Assembly: GCA_947306495.1 (NCBI GenBank)
Contig: CAMZGT010000001.1
Coordinates: 62,001-126,000 of the forward strand
Direction: 5' to 3'
DNA: 64,000 nt
Source of the DNA: an uncultured Acinetobacter sp.
GTDB lineage: Bacteria > Cyanobacteriota > Vampirovibrionia > Gastranaerophilales > Gastranaerophilaceae
The notes under the pieces were generated by a model. The model did no database searches and was not told the origin of the DNA. It saw nothing but the letters and a program-made list of their open reading frames with translations. The translations under genes were made by a program, and so were the position numbers. Positions 36,709-45,657 of the stretch are shown here, in pieces (within the stretch, counting starts at the first letter, position 1; every line of letters begins with the position of its first letter).

Positions 36709-36741
36709 ATTTTAATATTGAGATTTAGAATAGAGAAAATA

Positions 36742-37425
36742 ATGAAAGATTTAAGTATATTTGTAGATGAGTCAGGTGATTTTGGTGAATATAACTACAA
36801 TTGTCCATATTATATTGTTACATTTGTCATTCATGAACAAGACAATTCTATAGAAGAACAAATAAATAAGCTCAATCTCCGTTTTAATATTTCTAATTCA
36901 AATATCCCCGCAATGCATACTGCACCATTAATAAGAAGAGAGGAAATGTATAGGCATTATGATATAAAAGAACGTAAAGCATTGTTTAGTACATTTTTTC
37001 ATTTTACAAGAAAAGTTGGCATAAAATACAAAAATATAGTTGTCGATAAAAAGCATAAAACAGCAATTGATATGAATATGGATATATCAAAACAGTTATC
37101 TAATTTTGTAAAAGAGAATCTTTCATATTTTCAAAATTTTGATAAAATAATCACTTATTATGATAATGGGCAGAACCAACTTGCCAATATCCTTGTATCG
37201 GTATTCAGTTCTTGGTTTCATGAAAAATTTGAATATCGTGTAGTTTCTCCTTATGATTATAAATTATTTCAAGCGGCAGACTTTATTTGCACATTATCAT
37301 TAATTGAACATAAAAAACTATGTGGACAAACATTTACTAAATCAGAGCAATTCTTTTTCGGTTCTTACCGAAATCTAAAAATAAACTACTTAAAGCATCT
37401 TAAAAAGTTGGAGTTTCAGGGGTAA
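36742..37425 (+). CDS. DUF3800-domain protein
   Basis: 227 aa from the internal ATG (MKDLSIFVDESGDFG); the upstream part of the track ORF is leader RNA. The N-terminal FVDESGDFG and the C-terminal KLFQAADFICTLS are the two acidic signatures of DUF3800, a family with an RNase H-like appearance, common on mobile elements and defence islands, whose biochemical role is unsettled. The ribosome site is weak (AGAGAA). It lies just inside the left boundary of the tRNA-Gly element, so it is probable cargo. Composition is more AT-rich than its neighbours. Confidence 0.8.
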   Translation: MKDLSIFVDESGDFGEYNYNCPYYIVTFVIHEQDNSIEEQINKLNLRFNISNSNIPAMHTAPLIRREEMYRHYDIKERKALFSTFFHFTRKVGIKYKNIVVDKKHKTAIDMNMDISKQLSNFVKENLSYFQNFDKIITYYDNGQNQLANILVSVFSSWFHEKFEYRVVSPYDYKLFQAADFICTLSLIEHKKLCGQTFTKSEQFFFGSYRNLKINYLKHLKKLEFQG

Positions 37426-37565
37426 AAGGTAAAAAAATAAATAAATTTCCTAATAGTTTTACGGAAAAATGTTGGAAAATGTTGGAAAAAGAAATGTATT
37501 CTATTTTTACTATAAAAAACTCAACATTATAATAAATTTATCAATTTAAACAATTTTATAAAAAA

Positions 37566-38642
37566 TTAAATTCCAAAACCACCTGCTACTCCTTGACAAG
37601 TTATTTTTATACCTTTATTTCTTTTTATATATTTTTCCACTTCATTATAATTTACTTCATTACCACTTGCATCATAAAATTTATTATTCTTTTTTGTATA
37701 TACAATATTATTTGAGGAATCCTTTATTTCTGCATCACCCAATCTATTATCATCCCAAGGAAAATCATGTTCTTTATCAAAGAATAATTCACCTAATCTG
37801 TCATTTTCTGATAATTTGTCACCATCGATTTCGGTGGTTTTATTTTGCATATCCCATTTTCGGGTTCCATCAGATTTAATTGCTTCTTTAGTTCTACCAT
37901 CATAGTAAAACACATCTTTATATCCATATACACCATAATCAACTGTAAAGGTTCCATCATGATTATCCTTTACGCTATGTTCATCAAATTGTTCCCAATA
38001 TGGTTTTTCAAATTTACCATTTTTATTCGCTGTAATTGCTTGTTCATATTTTTCTAAAAATGTTTTTTCATCTACTTCTTGACCATCAGCAATATATTTG
38101 CCATTCAGTGAGATAAAACTTATTTCTTTGTCATCACTAATTTGTATATGCTTTAATGCATATTTTGAAAACCCTTTAGATTGTATTTCATCTCTTAAAG
38201 TTTGTACTTCTTCTGATGATGGTGCATTAGCTTCTTCATCTTTAGCTTTTTCTTTAGCAATTTGAATTTCATTATTGATCTCATCTTGAGCTTTTGTCTT
38301 ATATTCTGTTGCTAATTTTTCAAATTCTGCATCTGCATTATCTGCACTTTGTTGAGTTGATATATCATATTTTATCCCAGCAAATTTCATTGCATATTTA
38401 TTATAAGTACATTTAATAAATCTTGTGAAATCCCTAAATTGTGATACCCAATTGGAGTTATTGCTTATATTTGTGTTTGTTGAGACTAATTCATTTTTAG
38501 CAGTATCAAAAATACTAATAACAGCTTCGTCTTGTAAATTAATTAAGCCAATAGGATCACTGTCTGATATACCTTGACGGCTATAATCACGGTTACTATC
38601 GTATTTTGCATAGTAGAATTGTTGTTGAATTTCGTTTGCCAT
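37566..38642 (-). CDS. protein of unknown function carried by the tRNA-Gly element
   Basis: 358 aa from MANEIQ, chosen because GAGAGAG lies just upstream. No family recognised. The middle (about 100-145) is a charged, Ala/Glu/Lys-rich predicted coiled coil (KTKAQDEINNEIQIAKEKAKDEE). The C-terminal half is polar with repeated D/N-G turns (NGKYIADGQEV, YYDGRTKEAIKSDGT), suggesting strand-turn-strand units, and ends GVAGGFGI. No signal peptide or membrane helix. It lies at the right end of the element, opposite in strand to DUF3800. Confidence 0.6.
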   Translation of the reverse strand: MANEIQQQFYYAKYDSNRDYSRQGISDSDPIGLINLQDEAVISIFDTAKNELVSTNTNISNNSNWVSQFRDFTRFIKCTYNKYAMKFAGIKYDISTQQSADNADAEFEKLATEYKTKAQDEINNEIQIAKEKAKDEEANAPSSEEVQTLRDEIQSKGFSKYALKHIQISDDKEISFISLNGKYIADGQEVDEKTFLEKYEQAITANKNGKFEKPYWEQFDEHSVKDNHDGTFTVDYGVYGYKDVFYYDGRTKEAIKSDGTRKWDMQNKTTEIDGDKLSENDRLGELFFDKEHDFPWDDNRLGDAEIKDSSNNIVYTKKNNKFYDASGNEVNYNEVEKYIKRNKGIKITCQGVAGGFGI

Positions 38643-38838
38643 AATAACTCTCTCATTATTAAAAAGTATATTTTTTTTTAATAATTTCATAAAAAATGCT
38701 TTTTGTAACATAAATTAATAATTAAAGTAATTATAACTAACGCAATCACAAATACGATTTGTTATAAAAATGTTATAAAAATTCAAAAAAATAGAAACAT
38801 GTTAACAGCCTGAAATGTTTGTTATAAAATAATCATAT

Positions 38839-38910
38839 GCGGACGTAATTCAGTGGTAGAATGCAACCTTCCCAAGGTTGACGTCGCGAGTTCGAGTCTC
38901 GTCGTCCGCT
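38839..38910 (+). tRNA. tRNA-Gly(CCC)
   Basis: Full cloverleaf of 72 nt: acceptor GCGGACG/CGTCCGC, D arm with AGTGGTA, anticodon stem CAACC/GGTTG with loop TTCCCAA (anticodon CCC) and T arm GCGAG-TTCGAGT-CTCGT. Discriminator T; CCA not encoded. Reads GGG codons. Its first 41 nt are duplicated at 36420. A TATAAA about 11 nt upstream, inside the element, may now serve as promoter. Confidence 0.97.
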
Positions 38911-39131
38911 TTTATATATTGAAAATAGTATAACAAAAGACGAGAACTCGCCATAAAGCAAAGCCGTATTTGAGTTCGAGCGACTTGTGAGCAGAGGTTG
39001 AAGAGCATTTGCAAAAACTACACTATCATAGTTTATTTAAAAATTCGTTCCTCATCCCTTCTTTACTTCCTATTTACGGAAAGAAAAAAATAGGCAAAAA
39101 TTGACATAATAGCCAAATGTAAAACTTCCTA
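38911..39131. other. non-coding stretch after tRNA-Gly
   Basis: No gene seen. GACGAGAACTCGCC at about 38939 is complementary, with a 4-nt interruption, to the T arm of the preceding tRNA (GCGAGTTCGAGTCTCGTC), giving an imperfect inverted repeat that might affect folding or be a remnant. The rest is AT-rich and leads into the cysK promoter. Confidence 0.35.
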
Positions 39132-39140
39132 TGTTATAAT
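39132..39140 (+). promoter_or_regulatory. extended -10 promoter of cysK
   Basis: TGTTATAAT with hexamer 39135-39140. No good -35 at 17 bp; TTGACA at 39103 is too distant. Predicted start is about 38 nt before the cysK ATG. Confidence 0.5.
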
Positions 39141-39184
39141 ATTTATAATAATTGAATATATTTTTCTATATGGGAAAGGTGAAT

Positions 39185-40051
39185 ATGATATACAACAATG
39201 TTTTAGAACTTATAGGAAATACACCGCTTGTCAGATATTCTGATAACATTTGTCTCAAGCTTGAATATTATAATCCGTCTAACTCCATAAAAGACAGAGC
39301 TTCTTATTCAATGATTAAGGGCGCTATAGATAGAGGCGAAATTAATAAAGAAACTATAATTATAGAACCAACCAGCGGAAATACAGGGATAGGGCTTGCT
39401 ATGTGTTGCGCTGTTTTGGGGCTCAAGCTCATTATCTGCATGCCTGAAAGCATGTCGGAAGAGCGCAAAAAAACGATGCGGGCATATGGTGCTGAACTGG
39501 TTTTAACTCCCAAAGAACAAGGAATGCAAGGTGCCGTTGATAAAGCTAATGAATTAAAAGCAAAGTTTACTAACAGTTATATACCTATGCAGTTTTCAAA
39601 TCCAGATAATCCGAATGCTCATAAAAAAACAGCCCAAGAAATAAGGTCAGCCGTCGGCGACAAAAAAGTTGTAGTAGTTGCTGGAATTGGCACAGGTGGG
39701 ACCGCCTGTGGGATAAAAAAATATTTAGATAATGCTATTGTTTATGGTGTTGAGCCAAAAGAGAGCCCTTTGTTTACGGAAGGAAAAGCCGGTTCGCATA
39801 AGATTCAGGGAATCGGCGCTAACTTTAAACCTGAAATATGCAACGGACATAATTTGGACGAAATACTAACTGTTAGCGGTGATGATGCGATGAATACTGC
39901 TTGTGAACTTGCAAAAAATCACGGAATATTCTGCGGAATCAGTGCAGGAGCCAACTTATATGCCTCAAAACAACTTGCAAACAAGCATAAAGACCGAATT
40001 ATTATTTCAATTGTTCCGGATTCCGGAGAACGTTATTTATCAGTGTGGTAA
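39185..40051 (+). CDS. cysK: cysteine synthase (O-acetylserine sulfhydrylase)
   Basis: 288 aa from the Met after GGGAAAGGTG ([18 protein letters not shown]); the track's TTG start has no ribosome site. PLP-Lys in SNSIKDRAS near residue 33, the substrate loop PTSGNTGIG, the cofactor phosphate loop [10 protein letters not shown] and the C-terminal SGAN segment are intact. Converts O-acetylserine and sulfide to cysteine. It is followed 10 bp later by cysE, giving a two-step cysteine operon. Confidence 0.95.
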   Translation: MIYNNVLELIGNTPLVRYSDNICLKLEYYNPSNSIKDRASYSMIKGAIDRGEINKETIIIEPTSGNTGIGLAMCCAVLGLKLIICMPESMSEERKKTMRAYGAELVLTPKEQGMQGAVDKANELKAKFTNSYIPMQFSNPDNPNAHKKTAQEIRSAVGDKKVVVVAGIGTGGTACGIKKYLDNAIVYGVEPKESPLFTEGKAGSHKIQGIGANFKPEICNGHNLDEILTVSGDDAMNTACELAKNHGIFCGISAGANLYASKQLANKHKDRIIISIVPDSGERYLSVW

Positions 40052-40061
40052 AGGATTTAAT

Positions 40062-40703
40062 ATGATAATACGTGCATTAAATAAAATTAAAGAGGATATA
40101 AAAGTCATTTATGAGAAAGACCCTGCTGCTAATAATCTTGCAGAAGTAATATTCTGTTATCCAGGTTTTCAAGCTCTTTTACTTCATAGAATAGCTCACA
40201 AGCTTGCTTACTGGAAAATACCTTTTATTCCGAGATATATTTCTTATCTTACAAGAATTATCACAGGCATTGAAATTCATCCGAAAGCCAGTATCGGTAA
40301 CAGATTTTTTATTGACCACGGAGAAGGTGTTGTAATAGGAGAAACAACCGTTATAGGTGATGACGTTTTAATATATCAGCAAGTAACTTTAGGAGGTACC
40401 GGTTCTGAACACGGAAAACGACACCCTACCATCGGCAATAATGTTATTATAGGTGCAGGCGCAAAAGTGTTAGGGAATATTACAATAGGAGATAATGTAA
40501 GAATCGGTGCAGGTTCTGTGGTTATAGAAAATGTTCCGGAGCACTCCACGGTAGTAGGTGTTCCCGGAAAAGTTGTGCAACAAAAAGTTATGAATAATGA
40601 TGGTGTATTAATGCACAACAGGATTCCTGATCCTATATCTTGTGAGTTAAATCGACTAAAGTATGAGGTTCAAGATTTAAAAGAGAAAATCAACAATGTC
40701 TAG
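40062..40703 (+). CDS. cysE: serine O-acetyltransferase
   Basis: 213 aa. Start chosen at MIIRALNKI because AAGGA precedes it; the longer track ORF lies over cysK. N-terminal helical domain (about 1-75), then left-handed beta-helix hexapeptide repeats ([33 protein letters not shown]) containing the catalytic His-Asp (IDHG). Makes O-acetylserine for CysK. CysE with this context may form the cysteine synthase complex. It overlaps the following phosphatase gene by 8 nt. Confidence 0.95.
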   Translation: MIIRALNKIKEDIKVIYEKDPAANNLAEVIFCYPGFQALLLHRIAHKLAYWKIPFIPRYISYLTRIITGIEIHPKASIGNRFFIDHGEGVVIGETTVIGDDVLIYQQVTLGGTGSEHGKRHPTIGNNVIIGAGAKVLGNITIGDNVRIGAGSVVIENVPEHSTVVGVPGKVVQQKVMNNDGVLMHNRIPDPISCELNRLKYEVQDLKEKINNV

Positions 40704-41328
40704 ATATATTGCAATAACTGATATACATGGGGAATTAGGCAAGCTCGAAAATTTGTTAAGCAAAATCAAATCCAATTCTGACGATATATTTATTTTTATG
40801 GGAGATTATATTGACAGAGGCCCTAATTCAAAAGGTGTTATAGATAGGGTTATTGAGCAATCCAATTACAATAAATGTATTTATTTAATAGGTTCTCACG
40901 AATACGCTTTAATGCATGCCGAAACAGATGATTATTACCAATTCTTATTTGATAATTATGGCGGGCCTGCAACTGTTAGAAGTTACGGGGGCTTTCAAAA
41001 TATCTTTCGCATACATGGTGAATTTCTGAAAAACCTCAAATTTTATTATCTTACTGATAGATATCTTTTTGTGCATGCCGGAATTGAACCAAACTGCAGT
41101 TTGGAAAATCAGAACAAAGTAGATTTGGTGTATATACGGGGAAGATTTATCTACTCGAAGCACAACTTACCGCAAAAAATCATATTTGGTCATACTGAAT
41201 TTGACAAACCTTATATTGATAACTGTAAAATCGGCATTGACTTAGGCTGCGGAAAGTATCCTTATGCAAAATTATGCGGTTTGATTTTGGATGAAAACGG
41301 TAAAGAAGAATTTGTTTATTCTGACTAG
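40696..41328 (+). CDS. PPP-family metallophosphatase with a GSHE variant site
   Basis: 210 aa. Metal-binding motifs of the serine/threonine phosphoprotein phosphatase (PrpE/ApaH) superfamily: [17 protein letters not shown], then LIGSHEYAL where the universal GNHE has Ser for Asn, then VHAGI and FGHTEFDKP. The Asn normally helps coordinate metal 2, so activity may be reduced or altered. The substrate may be phosphoprotein or diadenosine tetraphosphate. The start lies inside cysE, so translation is coupled to the cysteine operon, an unusual association. Confidence 0.8.
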   Translation: MSRYIAITDIHGELGKLENLLSKIKSNSDDIFIFMGDYIDRGPNSKGVIDRVIEQSNYNKCIYLIGSHEYALMHAETDDYYQFLFDNYGGPATVRSYGGFQNIFRIHGEFLKNLKFYYLTDRYLFVHAGIEPNCSLENQNKVDLVYIRGRFIYSKHNLPQKIIFGHTEFDKPYIDNCKIGIDLGCGKYPYAKLCGLILDENGKEEFVYSD

Positions 41329-41360
41329 CAAAAAAAATTTTTTCGGTTTTTAGTTTAAAT

Positions 41361-42182
41361 ATGCAAATACTAAACACTCATTACCCATATGCGAAACCTG
41401 CATTTAAAAGCTGCGTAAGAACTTATACGCACGATTTTTCCACATATCCTGAAAGTACAAGAAAATTAGTAGAAGCTAATAAAACAAAAAAAGGTATCCC
41501 GGTAAATACAAGTGTTTTAACTGCTACACACATGTTTAGAGGAGATTTAAACTGGTTTGAACTGGTAGAATTTATAAATAAAAATTTTGCCGATAAACCA
41601 AAAGTTCAGTCTTATTCGATTGCTGCTTCTGATGGCTCAGAAGCATATACATATGCAATTTCAGTAATGGACAGATTGCCTAAAGAGGTGTGGTTAAAAT
41701 ATCTCCCTGTTTATGCTTCAGACATTGACGCTGAAGTAATAAAAGCAGCCCAAACAGGAAAAATAAACCTAAAAGATTCTGATATTTGGATTATGGATGA
41801 GTCTTTGAAGCGTCCTACTGAGTATTTCAAATGCTGCGGGAATGCATTAAAAATAGAAAATGACCTTCATGATGCCGAATTAGTCAGTAAAGCATATGAA
41901 CCGATTCCAATTCTTAAAAATGCTGTAAAATTTGAGCAAGATGATATTTTACATAAAATTTCGAGCATTAAAGACGAAGGAAATTCTGTAATATTATGCC
42001 GCAATGTAACACCATATTTAGGTCAGTCATATGTAAAAGCCATAGTAAAAAAAGTTAATCAAATTTTACAAAAAGGAAGCCTTTTTATAATTGGTGAATT
42101 TGATTGCTGTACCGGAATTGATGAGCTTTTAAAACAAACTAAGTTTAAACAATGTGCAGATTTTGTTTTTCGTAAAATATAA
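41361..42182 (+). CDS. CheR-type SAM-dependent methyltransferase domain protein
   Basis: 273 aa. SYSIAASDGSEAYTYAI aligns with the CheR SAM motif (AGCSTGEEPYS), VYASDIDAEVIKAAQTGKI with the ATDIS...A..G segment, and VILCRNVTPYLG with the CRNV(L/M)IYF motif. The N-terminal all-helical CheR domain is missing; instead there is a short Tyr/Pro-rich leader (PYAKPAFKS). No chemotaxis receptor or CheB is nearby, so the methyl acceptor is unknown. No ribosome site is obvious. It ends exactly where the convergent AsmA-like gene ends. Confidence 0.65.
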   Translation: MQILNTHYPYAKPAFKSCVRTYTHDFSTYPESTRKLVEANKTKKGIPVNTSVLTATHMFRGDLNWFELVEFINKNFADKPKVQSYSIAASDGSEAYTYAISVMDRLPKEVWLKYLPVYASDIDAEVIKAAQTGKINLKDSDIWIMDESLKRPTEYFKCCGNALKIENDLHDAELVSKAYEPIPILKNAVKFEQDDILHKISSIKDEGNSVILCRNVTPYLGQSYVKAIVKKVNQILQKGSLFIIGEFDCCTGIDELLKQTKFKQCADFVFRKI

Positions 42183-44930
42183 TTATTTAATTCTTTTCAG
42201 TAATGATAGAAAATTATTGTTTAAAATATCACCATCAACTTTGGTCAAAAATACTTGCGCTCTTTCTTCTCCGTTTTTGAGCTTAGGTATCATAGAAAGC
42301 TCATTTGCATAATAGTTACTGTCATTTCTCGAGCTTATTGATATCTTGGTTGCTAAGGTATTTAAAGAAATATTTCTTAAAACCCCTGCAAAACCTTTGG
42401 TTTTATCAGAGAATTTTGTGTATACTCTGAGCATTGCGTCGTTAGTATTTAAATCATATCTGCCAAAAATCAGAGTAGCAAGTTCGTCGGATGTAGATTC
42501 TATCTTCATTCTCTTAATAACATTATCTTCAAGCTTCATTTCGCCTTGAATTTCATCAAAATTTCCGTCCGGTATTGTTACCAAATCAATAACTGTAGAA
42601 GGACTAATCATAGCAAGAGGATTCCGGAATAATGAAGCTGCTTTTAGGATATATTCAACGTATCCGATTTGTTCAATGCTGCCGTTTGATATTCGAAATT
42701 TTATATCTCCGTTCATTTTTAACGATTCATCAGATGAAAGTTCAATTAACCCTTTGGCTTTGCCGCTGATTTGACGGGGCATGCCTAAGATAGAGGTCGC
42801 CATAATATTTGAATCAACGTCTTTGATGCCAAGTTTCATGTAATAATGCTTCTGCGCTAAATCCGCCTTTACTTTCAATGTTGATATTCCGTCTGCAATA
42901 TCAAACCTGTTGGATTTTAGATTCATTATGCCGTCTTTATCAAGAGTCATATTGGCATTAATATTACCGAATTTTATTTCTTTATAAATTCCTTTTGCAA
43001 TATTCAAAGAACTGTTCTCAATAACAACAAGTCCCTTTGTGAATTCAAGCGAGTCTTTGTCTTCTTCTCCATCTTCACCCGTAGAAACCAAAGCTTGTTG
43101 AGCAGAAGAACTTTCATGATTTTTTTGAGGTTGTGCAAGAATTCTTTCTACGTCAACATTATCTAAGTTTAAGTTCATGTCCTTAACAATTATAGGAAAT
43201 CTTAATTCATTAAGAATTTTTCCGTCAAATTTATATTCAGAGCGTTTAAACCTTCCTTGAGAAGTCATTGATATAGTATTATTTTCTGCAGTCAATTTTG
43301 CTGCCCTTATAAACATCCTTTGAGCCGGCACAAAAACCTTATCTAAAGCTATTTCGCCTTTCATTACAGGATAACTGCCATGATTATCAATGTGCATTTG
43401 ACCGGAGACTTCACCTTTTTTGAAAATATTTTGACAAGTTAAAAAGTTTAGTATCTCACTGGGAAGCGGACGAGGAATATCAAGATTGATGTCCAAAATC
43501 CTCATATTGTCAGCCATATCTATATTGCCGTTCGCAGTTAATATCGGTTTTATTCCACGCTTTAGTTCACTATTAATATAATAATTAATTGTGTTAATCT
43601 TTAATATATTTTTTACAACGCTTAGGTCAACTTTAAATAAAGTTTTGTACTTTTCTAAAACCATAGATTGCTCGCCGATCTTAAATCCTTCATTCTCATC
43701 AAGTTTGAAAAACCATAGGATATCACAGGAACCGTTTTTAGATTTTAGAATCAATCTTGAACCTGCCTCGCCAAACATACCTAAACTGTAACCAAGCATT
43801 TTTGAGAGATAATTTTTGAAAAAATCATCTGTTATATATATATCAGAGATTATTTTTGTATCACACGTTTTCTGATAATCTTTTGTTTCTCTATGCATGG
43901 TAAGTTTGTTATTTATAAGATTATTATAATATCCTTCAAAATCTGAATATTTGATATCATTATTTCCAATATCAATAACACCTTGTGTGATTTTTACAGG
44001 TAAATCAAGTAGTTGAACCAGTTTAAAATCAATATTATGAATTTTTATATTCCCGTTTGTGTTTCCTTTTTTAATACTTAAATTAAAATCAACTTTTCCG
44101 TGTACATCTCTAATCGGCGCAAGCATTTTGCTTCCGTTATGAATAAAAATATCTGAAACTATTGCATTCGATATAACATTAGCATCAAAATCTCTAGAAA
44201 CTATATTTAACTCATGCCTACCTTTGTTATCCATAAAAGCATTTATAATAATGTTTGAATTGTCTACTGTTATAGGGAAATCTTTCACATACGCAACGTG
44301 ATCTTCCATAAAAATTCTATTTTTGTCATTTGCCGAAACAATAATTCGTTTATTGCCTTTTCTTAGTTCAAAGTCAAAATCAAAATGTAAAAATTTTCTT
44401 AACTCAGTTCTGTCAAAAATCATGTTTCGAGCTTGAAAGTTCATATTGAAATCAGGATTATTATACGAGATTATACATTTTTTTACCCCTAGCAAAACAT
44501 TATAAAAATCTAAATTAATAAAGCTTTTAGACTCTTTATTTTTTTTCGTCGGAGTTAAATCAGATATATTATAGGCATCGACAAAAATATCATCTGCAAT
44601 CATTTTCTTTACAATAATTCTGCGCTTAATAATATCTTCCAATGAAAATAAGGTATCTATATTTGATAAAGTCAGGAGATTTTTACCCTCTTTTGTTATA
44701 GATAAATTTTTTACCGTAAAAGCAATCTCAGAACCTGTTTTTAACTTTGGTTCAATGATATTCACATCTACATTTAAGGATTTTTTTGCTTGAGTTTCTA
44801 TTAAGGATATTATTTGGTTGTTAGAAACAGCATATGGCAAAGCATATCTATAAATCGCAAATAGAGCAAAACCCAATATTATTACAAAAAAACAAGAATA
44901 TATAATACTTTTTTTGATAAAGCTTCTCAT
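42183..44930 (-). CDS. AsmA-like/TamB-type envelope protein
   Basis: 915 aa from MRSFIKK. A single N-terminal membrane helix (about 8-30) anchors a long periplasmic body of repeated amphipathic strands (NGNIKIHNIDFKL, GRFKRSEYKFDGKIL, GIMNLKSNRFDIADGISTL). That architecture and the DUF-like C-terminus (GLIELSSDESLKMNGDIKFR, FGRYDLNTNDAMLRVYTKF) match the AsmA/YhdP/TamB class, proposed hydrophobic-groove bridges that carry lipids between inner and outer membrane. Its presence supports a didermic envelope. A minus-strand TATAAT (44938-44943) lies 7 nt before the ATG and there is no ribosome site, so the mRNA is probably leaderless. Confidence 0.75.
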   Translation of the reverse strand: MRSFIKKSIIYSCFFVIILGFALFAIYRYALPYAVSNNQIISLIETQAKKSLNVDVNIIEPKLKTGSEIAFTVKNLSITKEGKNLLTLSNIDTLFSLEDIIKRRIIVKKMIADDIFVDAYNISDLTPTKKNKESKSFINLDFYNVLLGVKKCIISYNNPDFNMNFQARNMIFDRTELRKFLHFDFDFELRKGNKRIIVSANDKNRIFMEDHVAYVKDFPITVDNSNIIINAFMDNKGRHELNIVSRDFDANVISNAIVSDIFIHNGSKMLAPIRDVHGKVDFNLSIKKGNTNGNIKIHNIDFKLVQLLDLPVKITQGVIDIGNNDIKYSDFEGYYNNLINNKLTMHRETKDYQKTCDTKIISDIYITDDFFKNYLSKMLGYSLGMFGEAGSRLILKSKNGSCDILWFFKLDENEGFKIGEQSMVLEKYKTLFKVDLSVVKNILKINTINYYINSELKRGIKPILTANGNIDMADNMRILDINLDIPRPLPSEILNFLTCQNIFKKGEVSGQMHIDNHGSYPVMKGEIALDKVFVPAQRMFIRAAKLTAENNTISMTSQGRFKRSEYKFDGKILNELRFPIIVKDMNLNLDNVDVERILAQPQKNHESSSAQQALVSTGEDGEEDKDSLEFTKGLVVIENSSLNIAKGIYKEIKFGNINANMTLDKDGIMNLKSNRFDIADGISTLKVKADLAQKHYYMKLGIKDVDSNIMATSILGMPRQISGKAKGLIELSSDESLKMNGDIKFRISNGSIEQIGYVEYILKAASLFRNPLAMISPSTVIDLVTIPDGNFDEIQGEMKLEDNVIKRMKIESTSDELATLIFGRYDLNTNDAMLRVYTKFSDKTKGFAGVLRNISLNTLATKISISSRNDSNYYANELSMIPKLKNGEERAQVFLTKVDGDILNNNFLSLLKRIK

Positions 44931-44937
44931 AAGTAGA

Positions 44938-44943
44938 ATTATA
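44938..44943 (-). promoter_or_regulatory. -10 element of leaderless promoter for the AsmA-like gene
   Basis: Minus-strand TATAAT with extended TGG, 7 nt from the ATG at 44930. The -35 is weak. It lies back to back with the rubrerythrin promoter. Confidence 0.45.
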
Positions 44944-44965
44944 CCATACAAACATTTACAAAAAC

Positions 44966-44994
44966 TTGCTAGGGTAATTTATGCGTGGTATAAT
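44966..44994 (+). promoter_or_regulatory. rubrerythrin promoter
   Basis: TTGCTA (44966-44971), 17-bp spacer, extended -10 TGGTATAAT (hexamer 44989-44994). Predicted leader of about 38 nt containing AAAGGAA. Confidence 0.75.
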
Positions 44995-45038
44995 TTCTTT
45001 GTGTATCATATATTTTTTAAAAAAGAAAGGAATTAATT

Positions 45039-45581
45039 ATGGCAAAATACGTATGTTCTGTTTGCGGTTATACTGTAGAAGGTGAAGCTCCAGAAACATG
45101 TCCTGTTTGTGGTGCTGTAAAAGAAGTTTTCACAAAAATGGAAGAAGGCAGCAAAAATTACGCTGACGAACACAAAGTAGGTATCGCAGCAGGTGTTGAT
45201 GCTGAAATCTTGGAAGGATTAAGAGCAAACTTTAACGGCGAATGTGCAGAAGTCGGAATGTACCTTGCAATGGCAAGACAAGCAGATAGAGAAGGTTATC
45301 CTGAAGTTGCTGAAGCTTACAGAAGATACGCTTTTGAAGAAGCGGATCACGCTTCGAGATTTGCAGAACTTTTAGGCGAAGTACTTACAGGTTCGACTAA
45401 AAAGAATCTTGAACTTAGAGCAGAAGCTGAATTTGGTGCTTGCGACGGTAAAATGAAATTAGCAAGAAAAGCTAAAGAATTAGGTTTGGATGCTATTCAT
45501 GATACAGTACACGAAATGGCTAAAGACGAAGCTCGCCATGGTAAAGGTTTTGATGGCCTTTTAGCAAGATATTTTGCGTAA
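45039..45581 (+). CDS. reverse rubrerythrin (peroxidase)
   Basis: 180 aa. The rubredoxin-like domain comes first ([10 protein letters not shown]...CPVCGA, about 5-28), followed by the ferritin-like four-helix diiron domain with ligands in [17 protein letters not shown] and [10 protein letters not shown]. This reversed domain order defines the revRbr family that reduces hydrogen peroxide in anaerobes such as clostridia. A strong promoter and ribosome site suggest high expression. Electron donors are probably NADH-linked rubredoxin proteins such as the one ending at position 172. Confidence 0.93.
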   Translation: MAKYVCSVCGYTVEGEAPETCPVCGAVKEVFTKMEEGSKNYADEHKVGIAAGVDAEILEGLRANFNGECAEVGMYLAMARQADREGYPEVAEAYRRYAFEEADHASRFAELLGEVLTGSTKKNLELRAEAEFGACDGKMKLARKAKELGLDAIHDTVHEMAKDEARHGKGFDGLLARYFA

Positions 45582-45595
45582 TAAAGTATTAAGAT

Positions 45596-45636
45596 AATAA
45601 TCGAAGGCGCAGGCAAAGCCTGCGCCTTCGATTATT
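45596..45636. terminator. bidirectional terminator between rubrerythrin and rimO
   Basis: A 19-bp perfect stem, AATAATCGAAGGCGCAGGC with its complement around an AAA loop. A-rich on the left and T-rich on the right, between convergent genes. Confidence 0.95.
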
Positions 45637-45657
45637 ATTTTGACTACGCTAATATAC

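Larger units (their letters stand above)
36574..38829. repeat. TGTTATAAAA/TGTTGGAAAA repeat clusters of the tRNA-Gly element
   Basis: TGTTATAAAA occurs at 36574 and 36585 (11 bp apart), at 38760 and 38771 (11 bp apart) and at 38820; TGTTGGAAAA occurs at 37470 and 37480. Paired copies near both ends with helical-turn spacing suggest protein-binding sites, such as integrase arm sites or iterons. The range given spans the three clusters, not continuous repeat. Confidence 0.55.

Noticed and set aside
36420-38910. Integrase or transposase gene inside the tRNA-Gly element
   Set aside because: Only a DUF3800 gene and an orphan protein are present; neither shows tyrosine or serine recombinase motifs.
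39903-40061. Longer cysE start overlapping cysK
   Set aside because: The extra N-terminus lies over cysK in another frame; AAGGA and the normal SAT length support the start at 40062.
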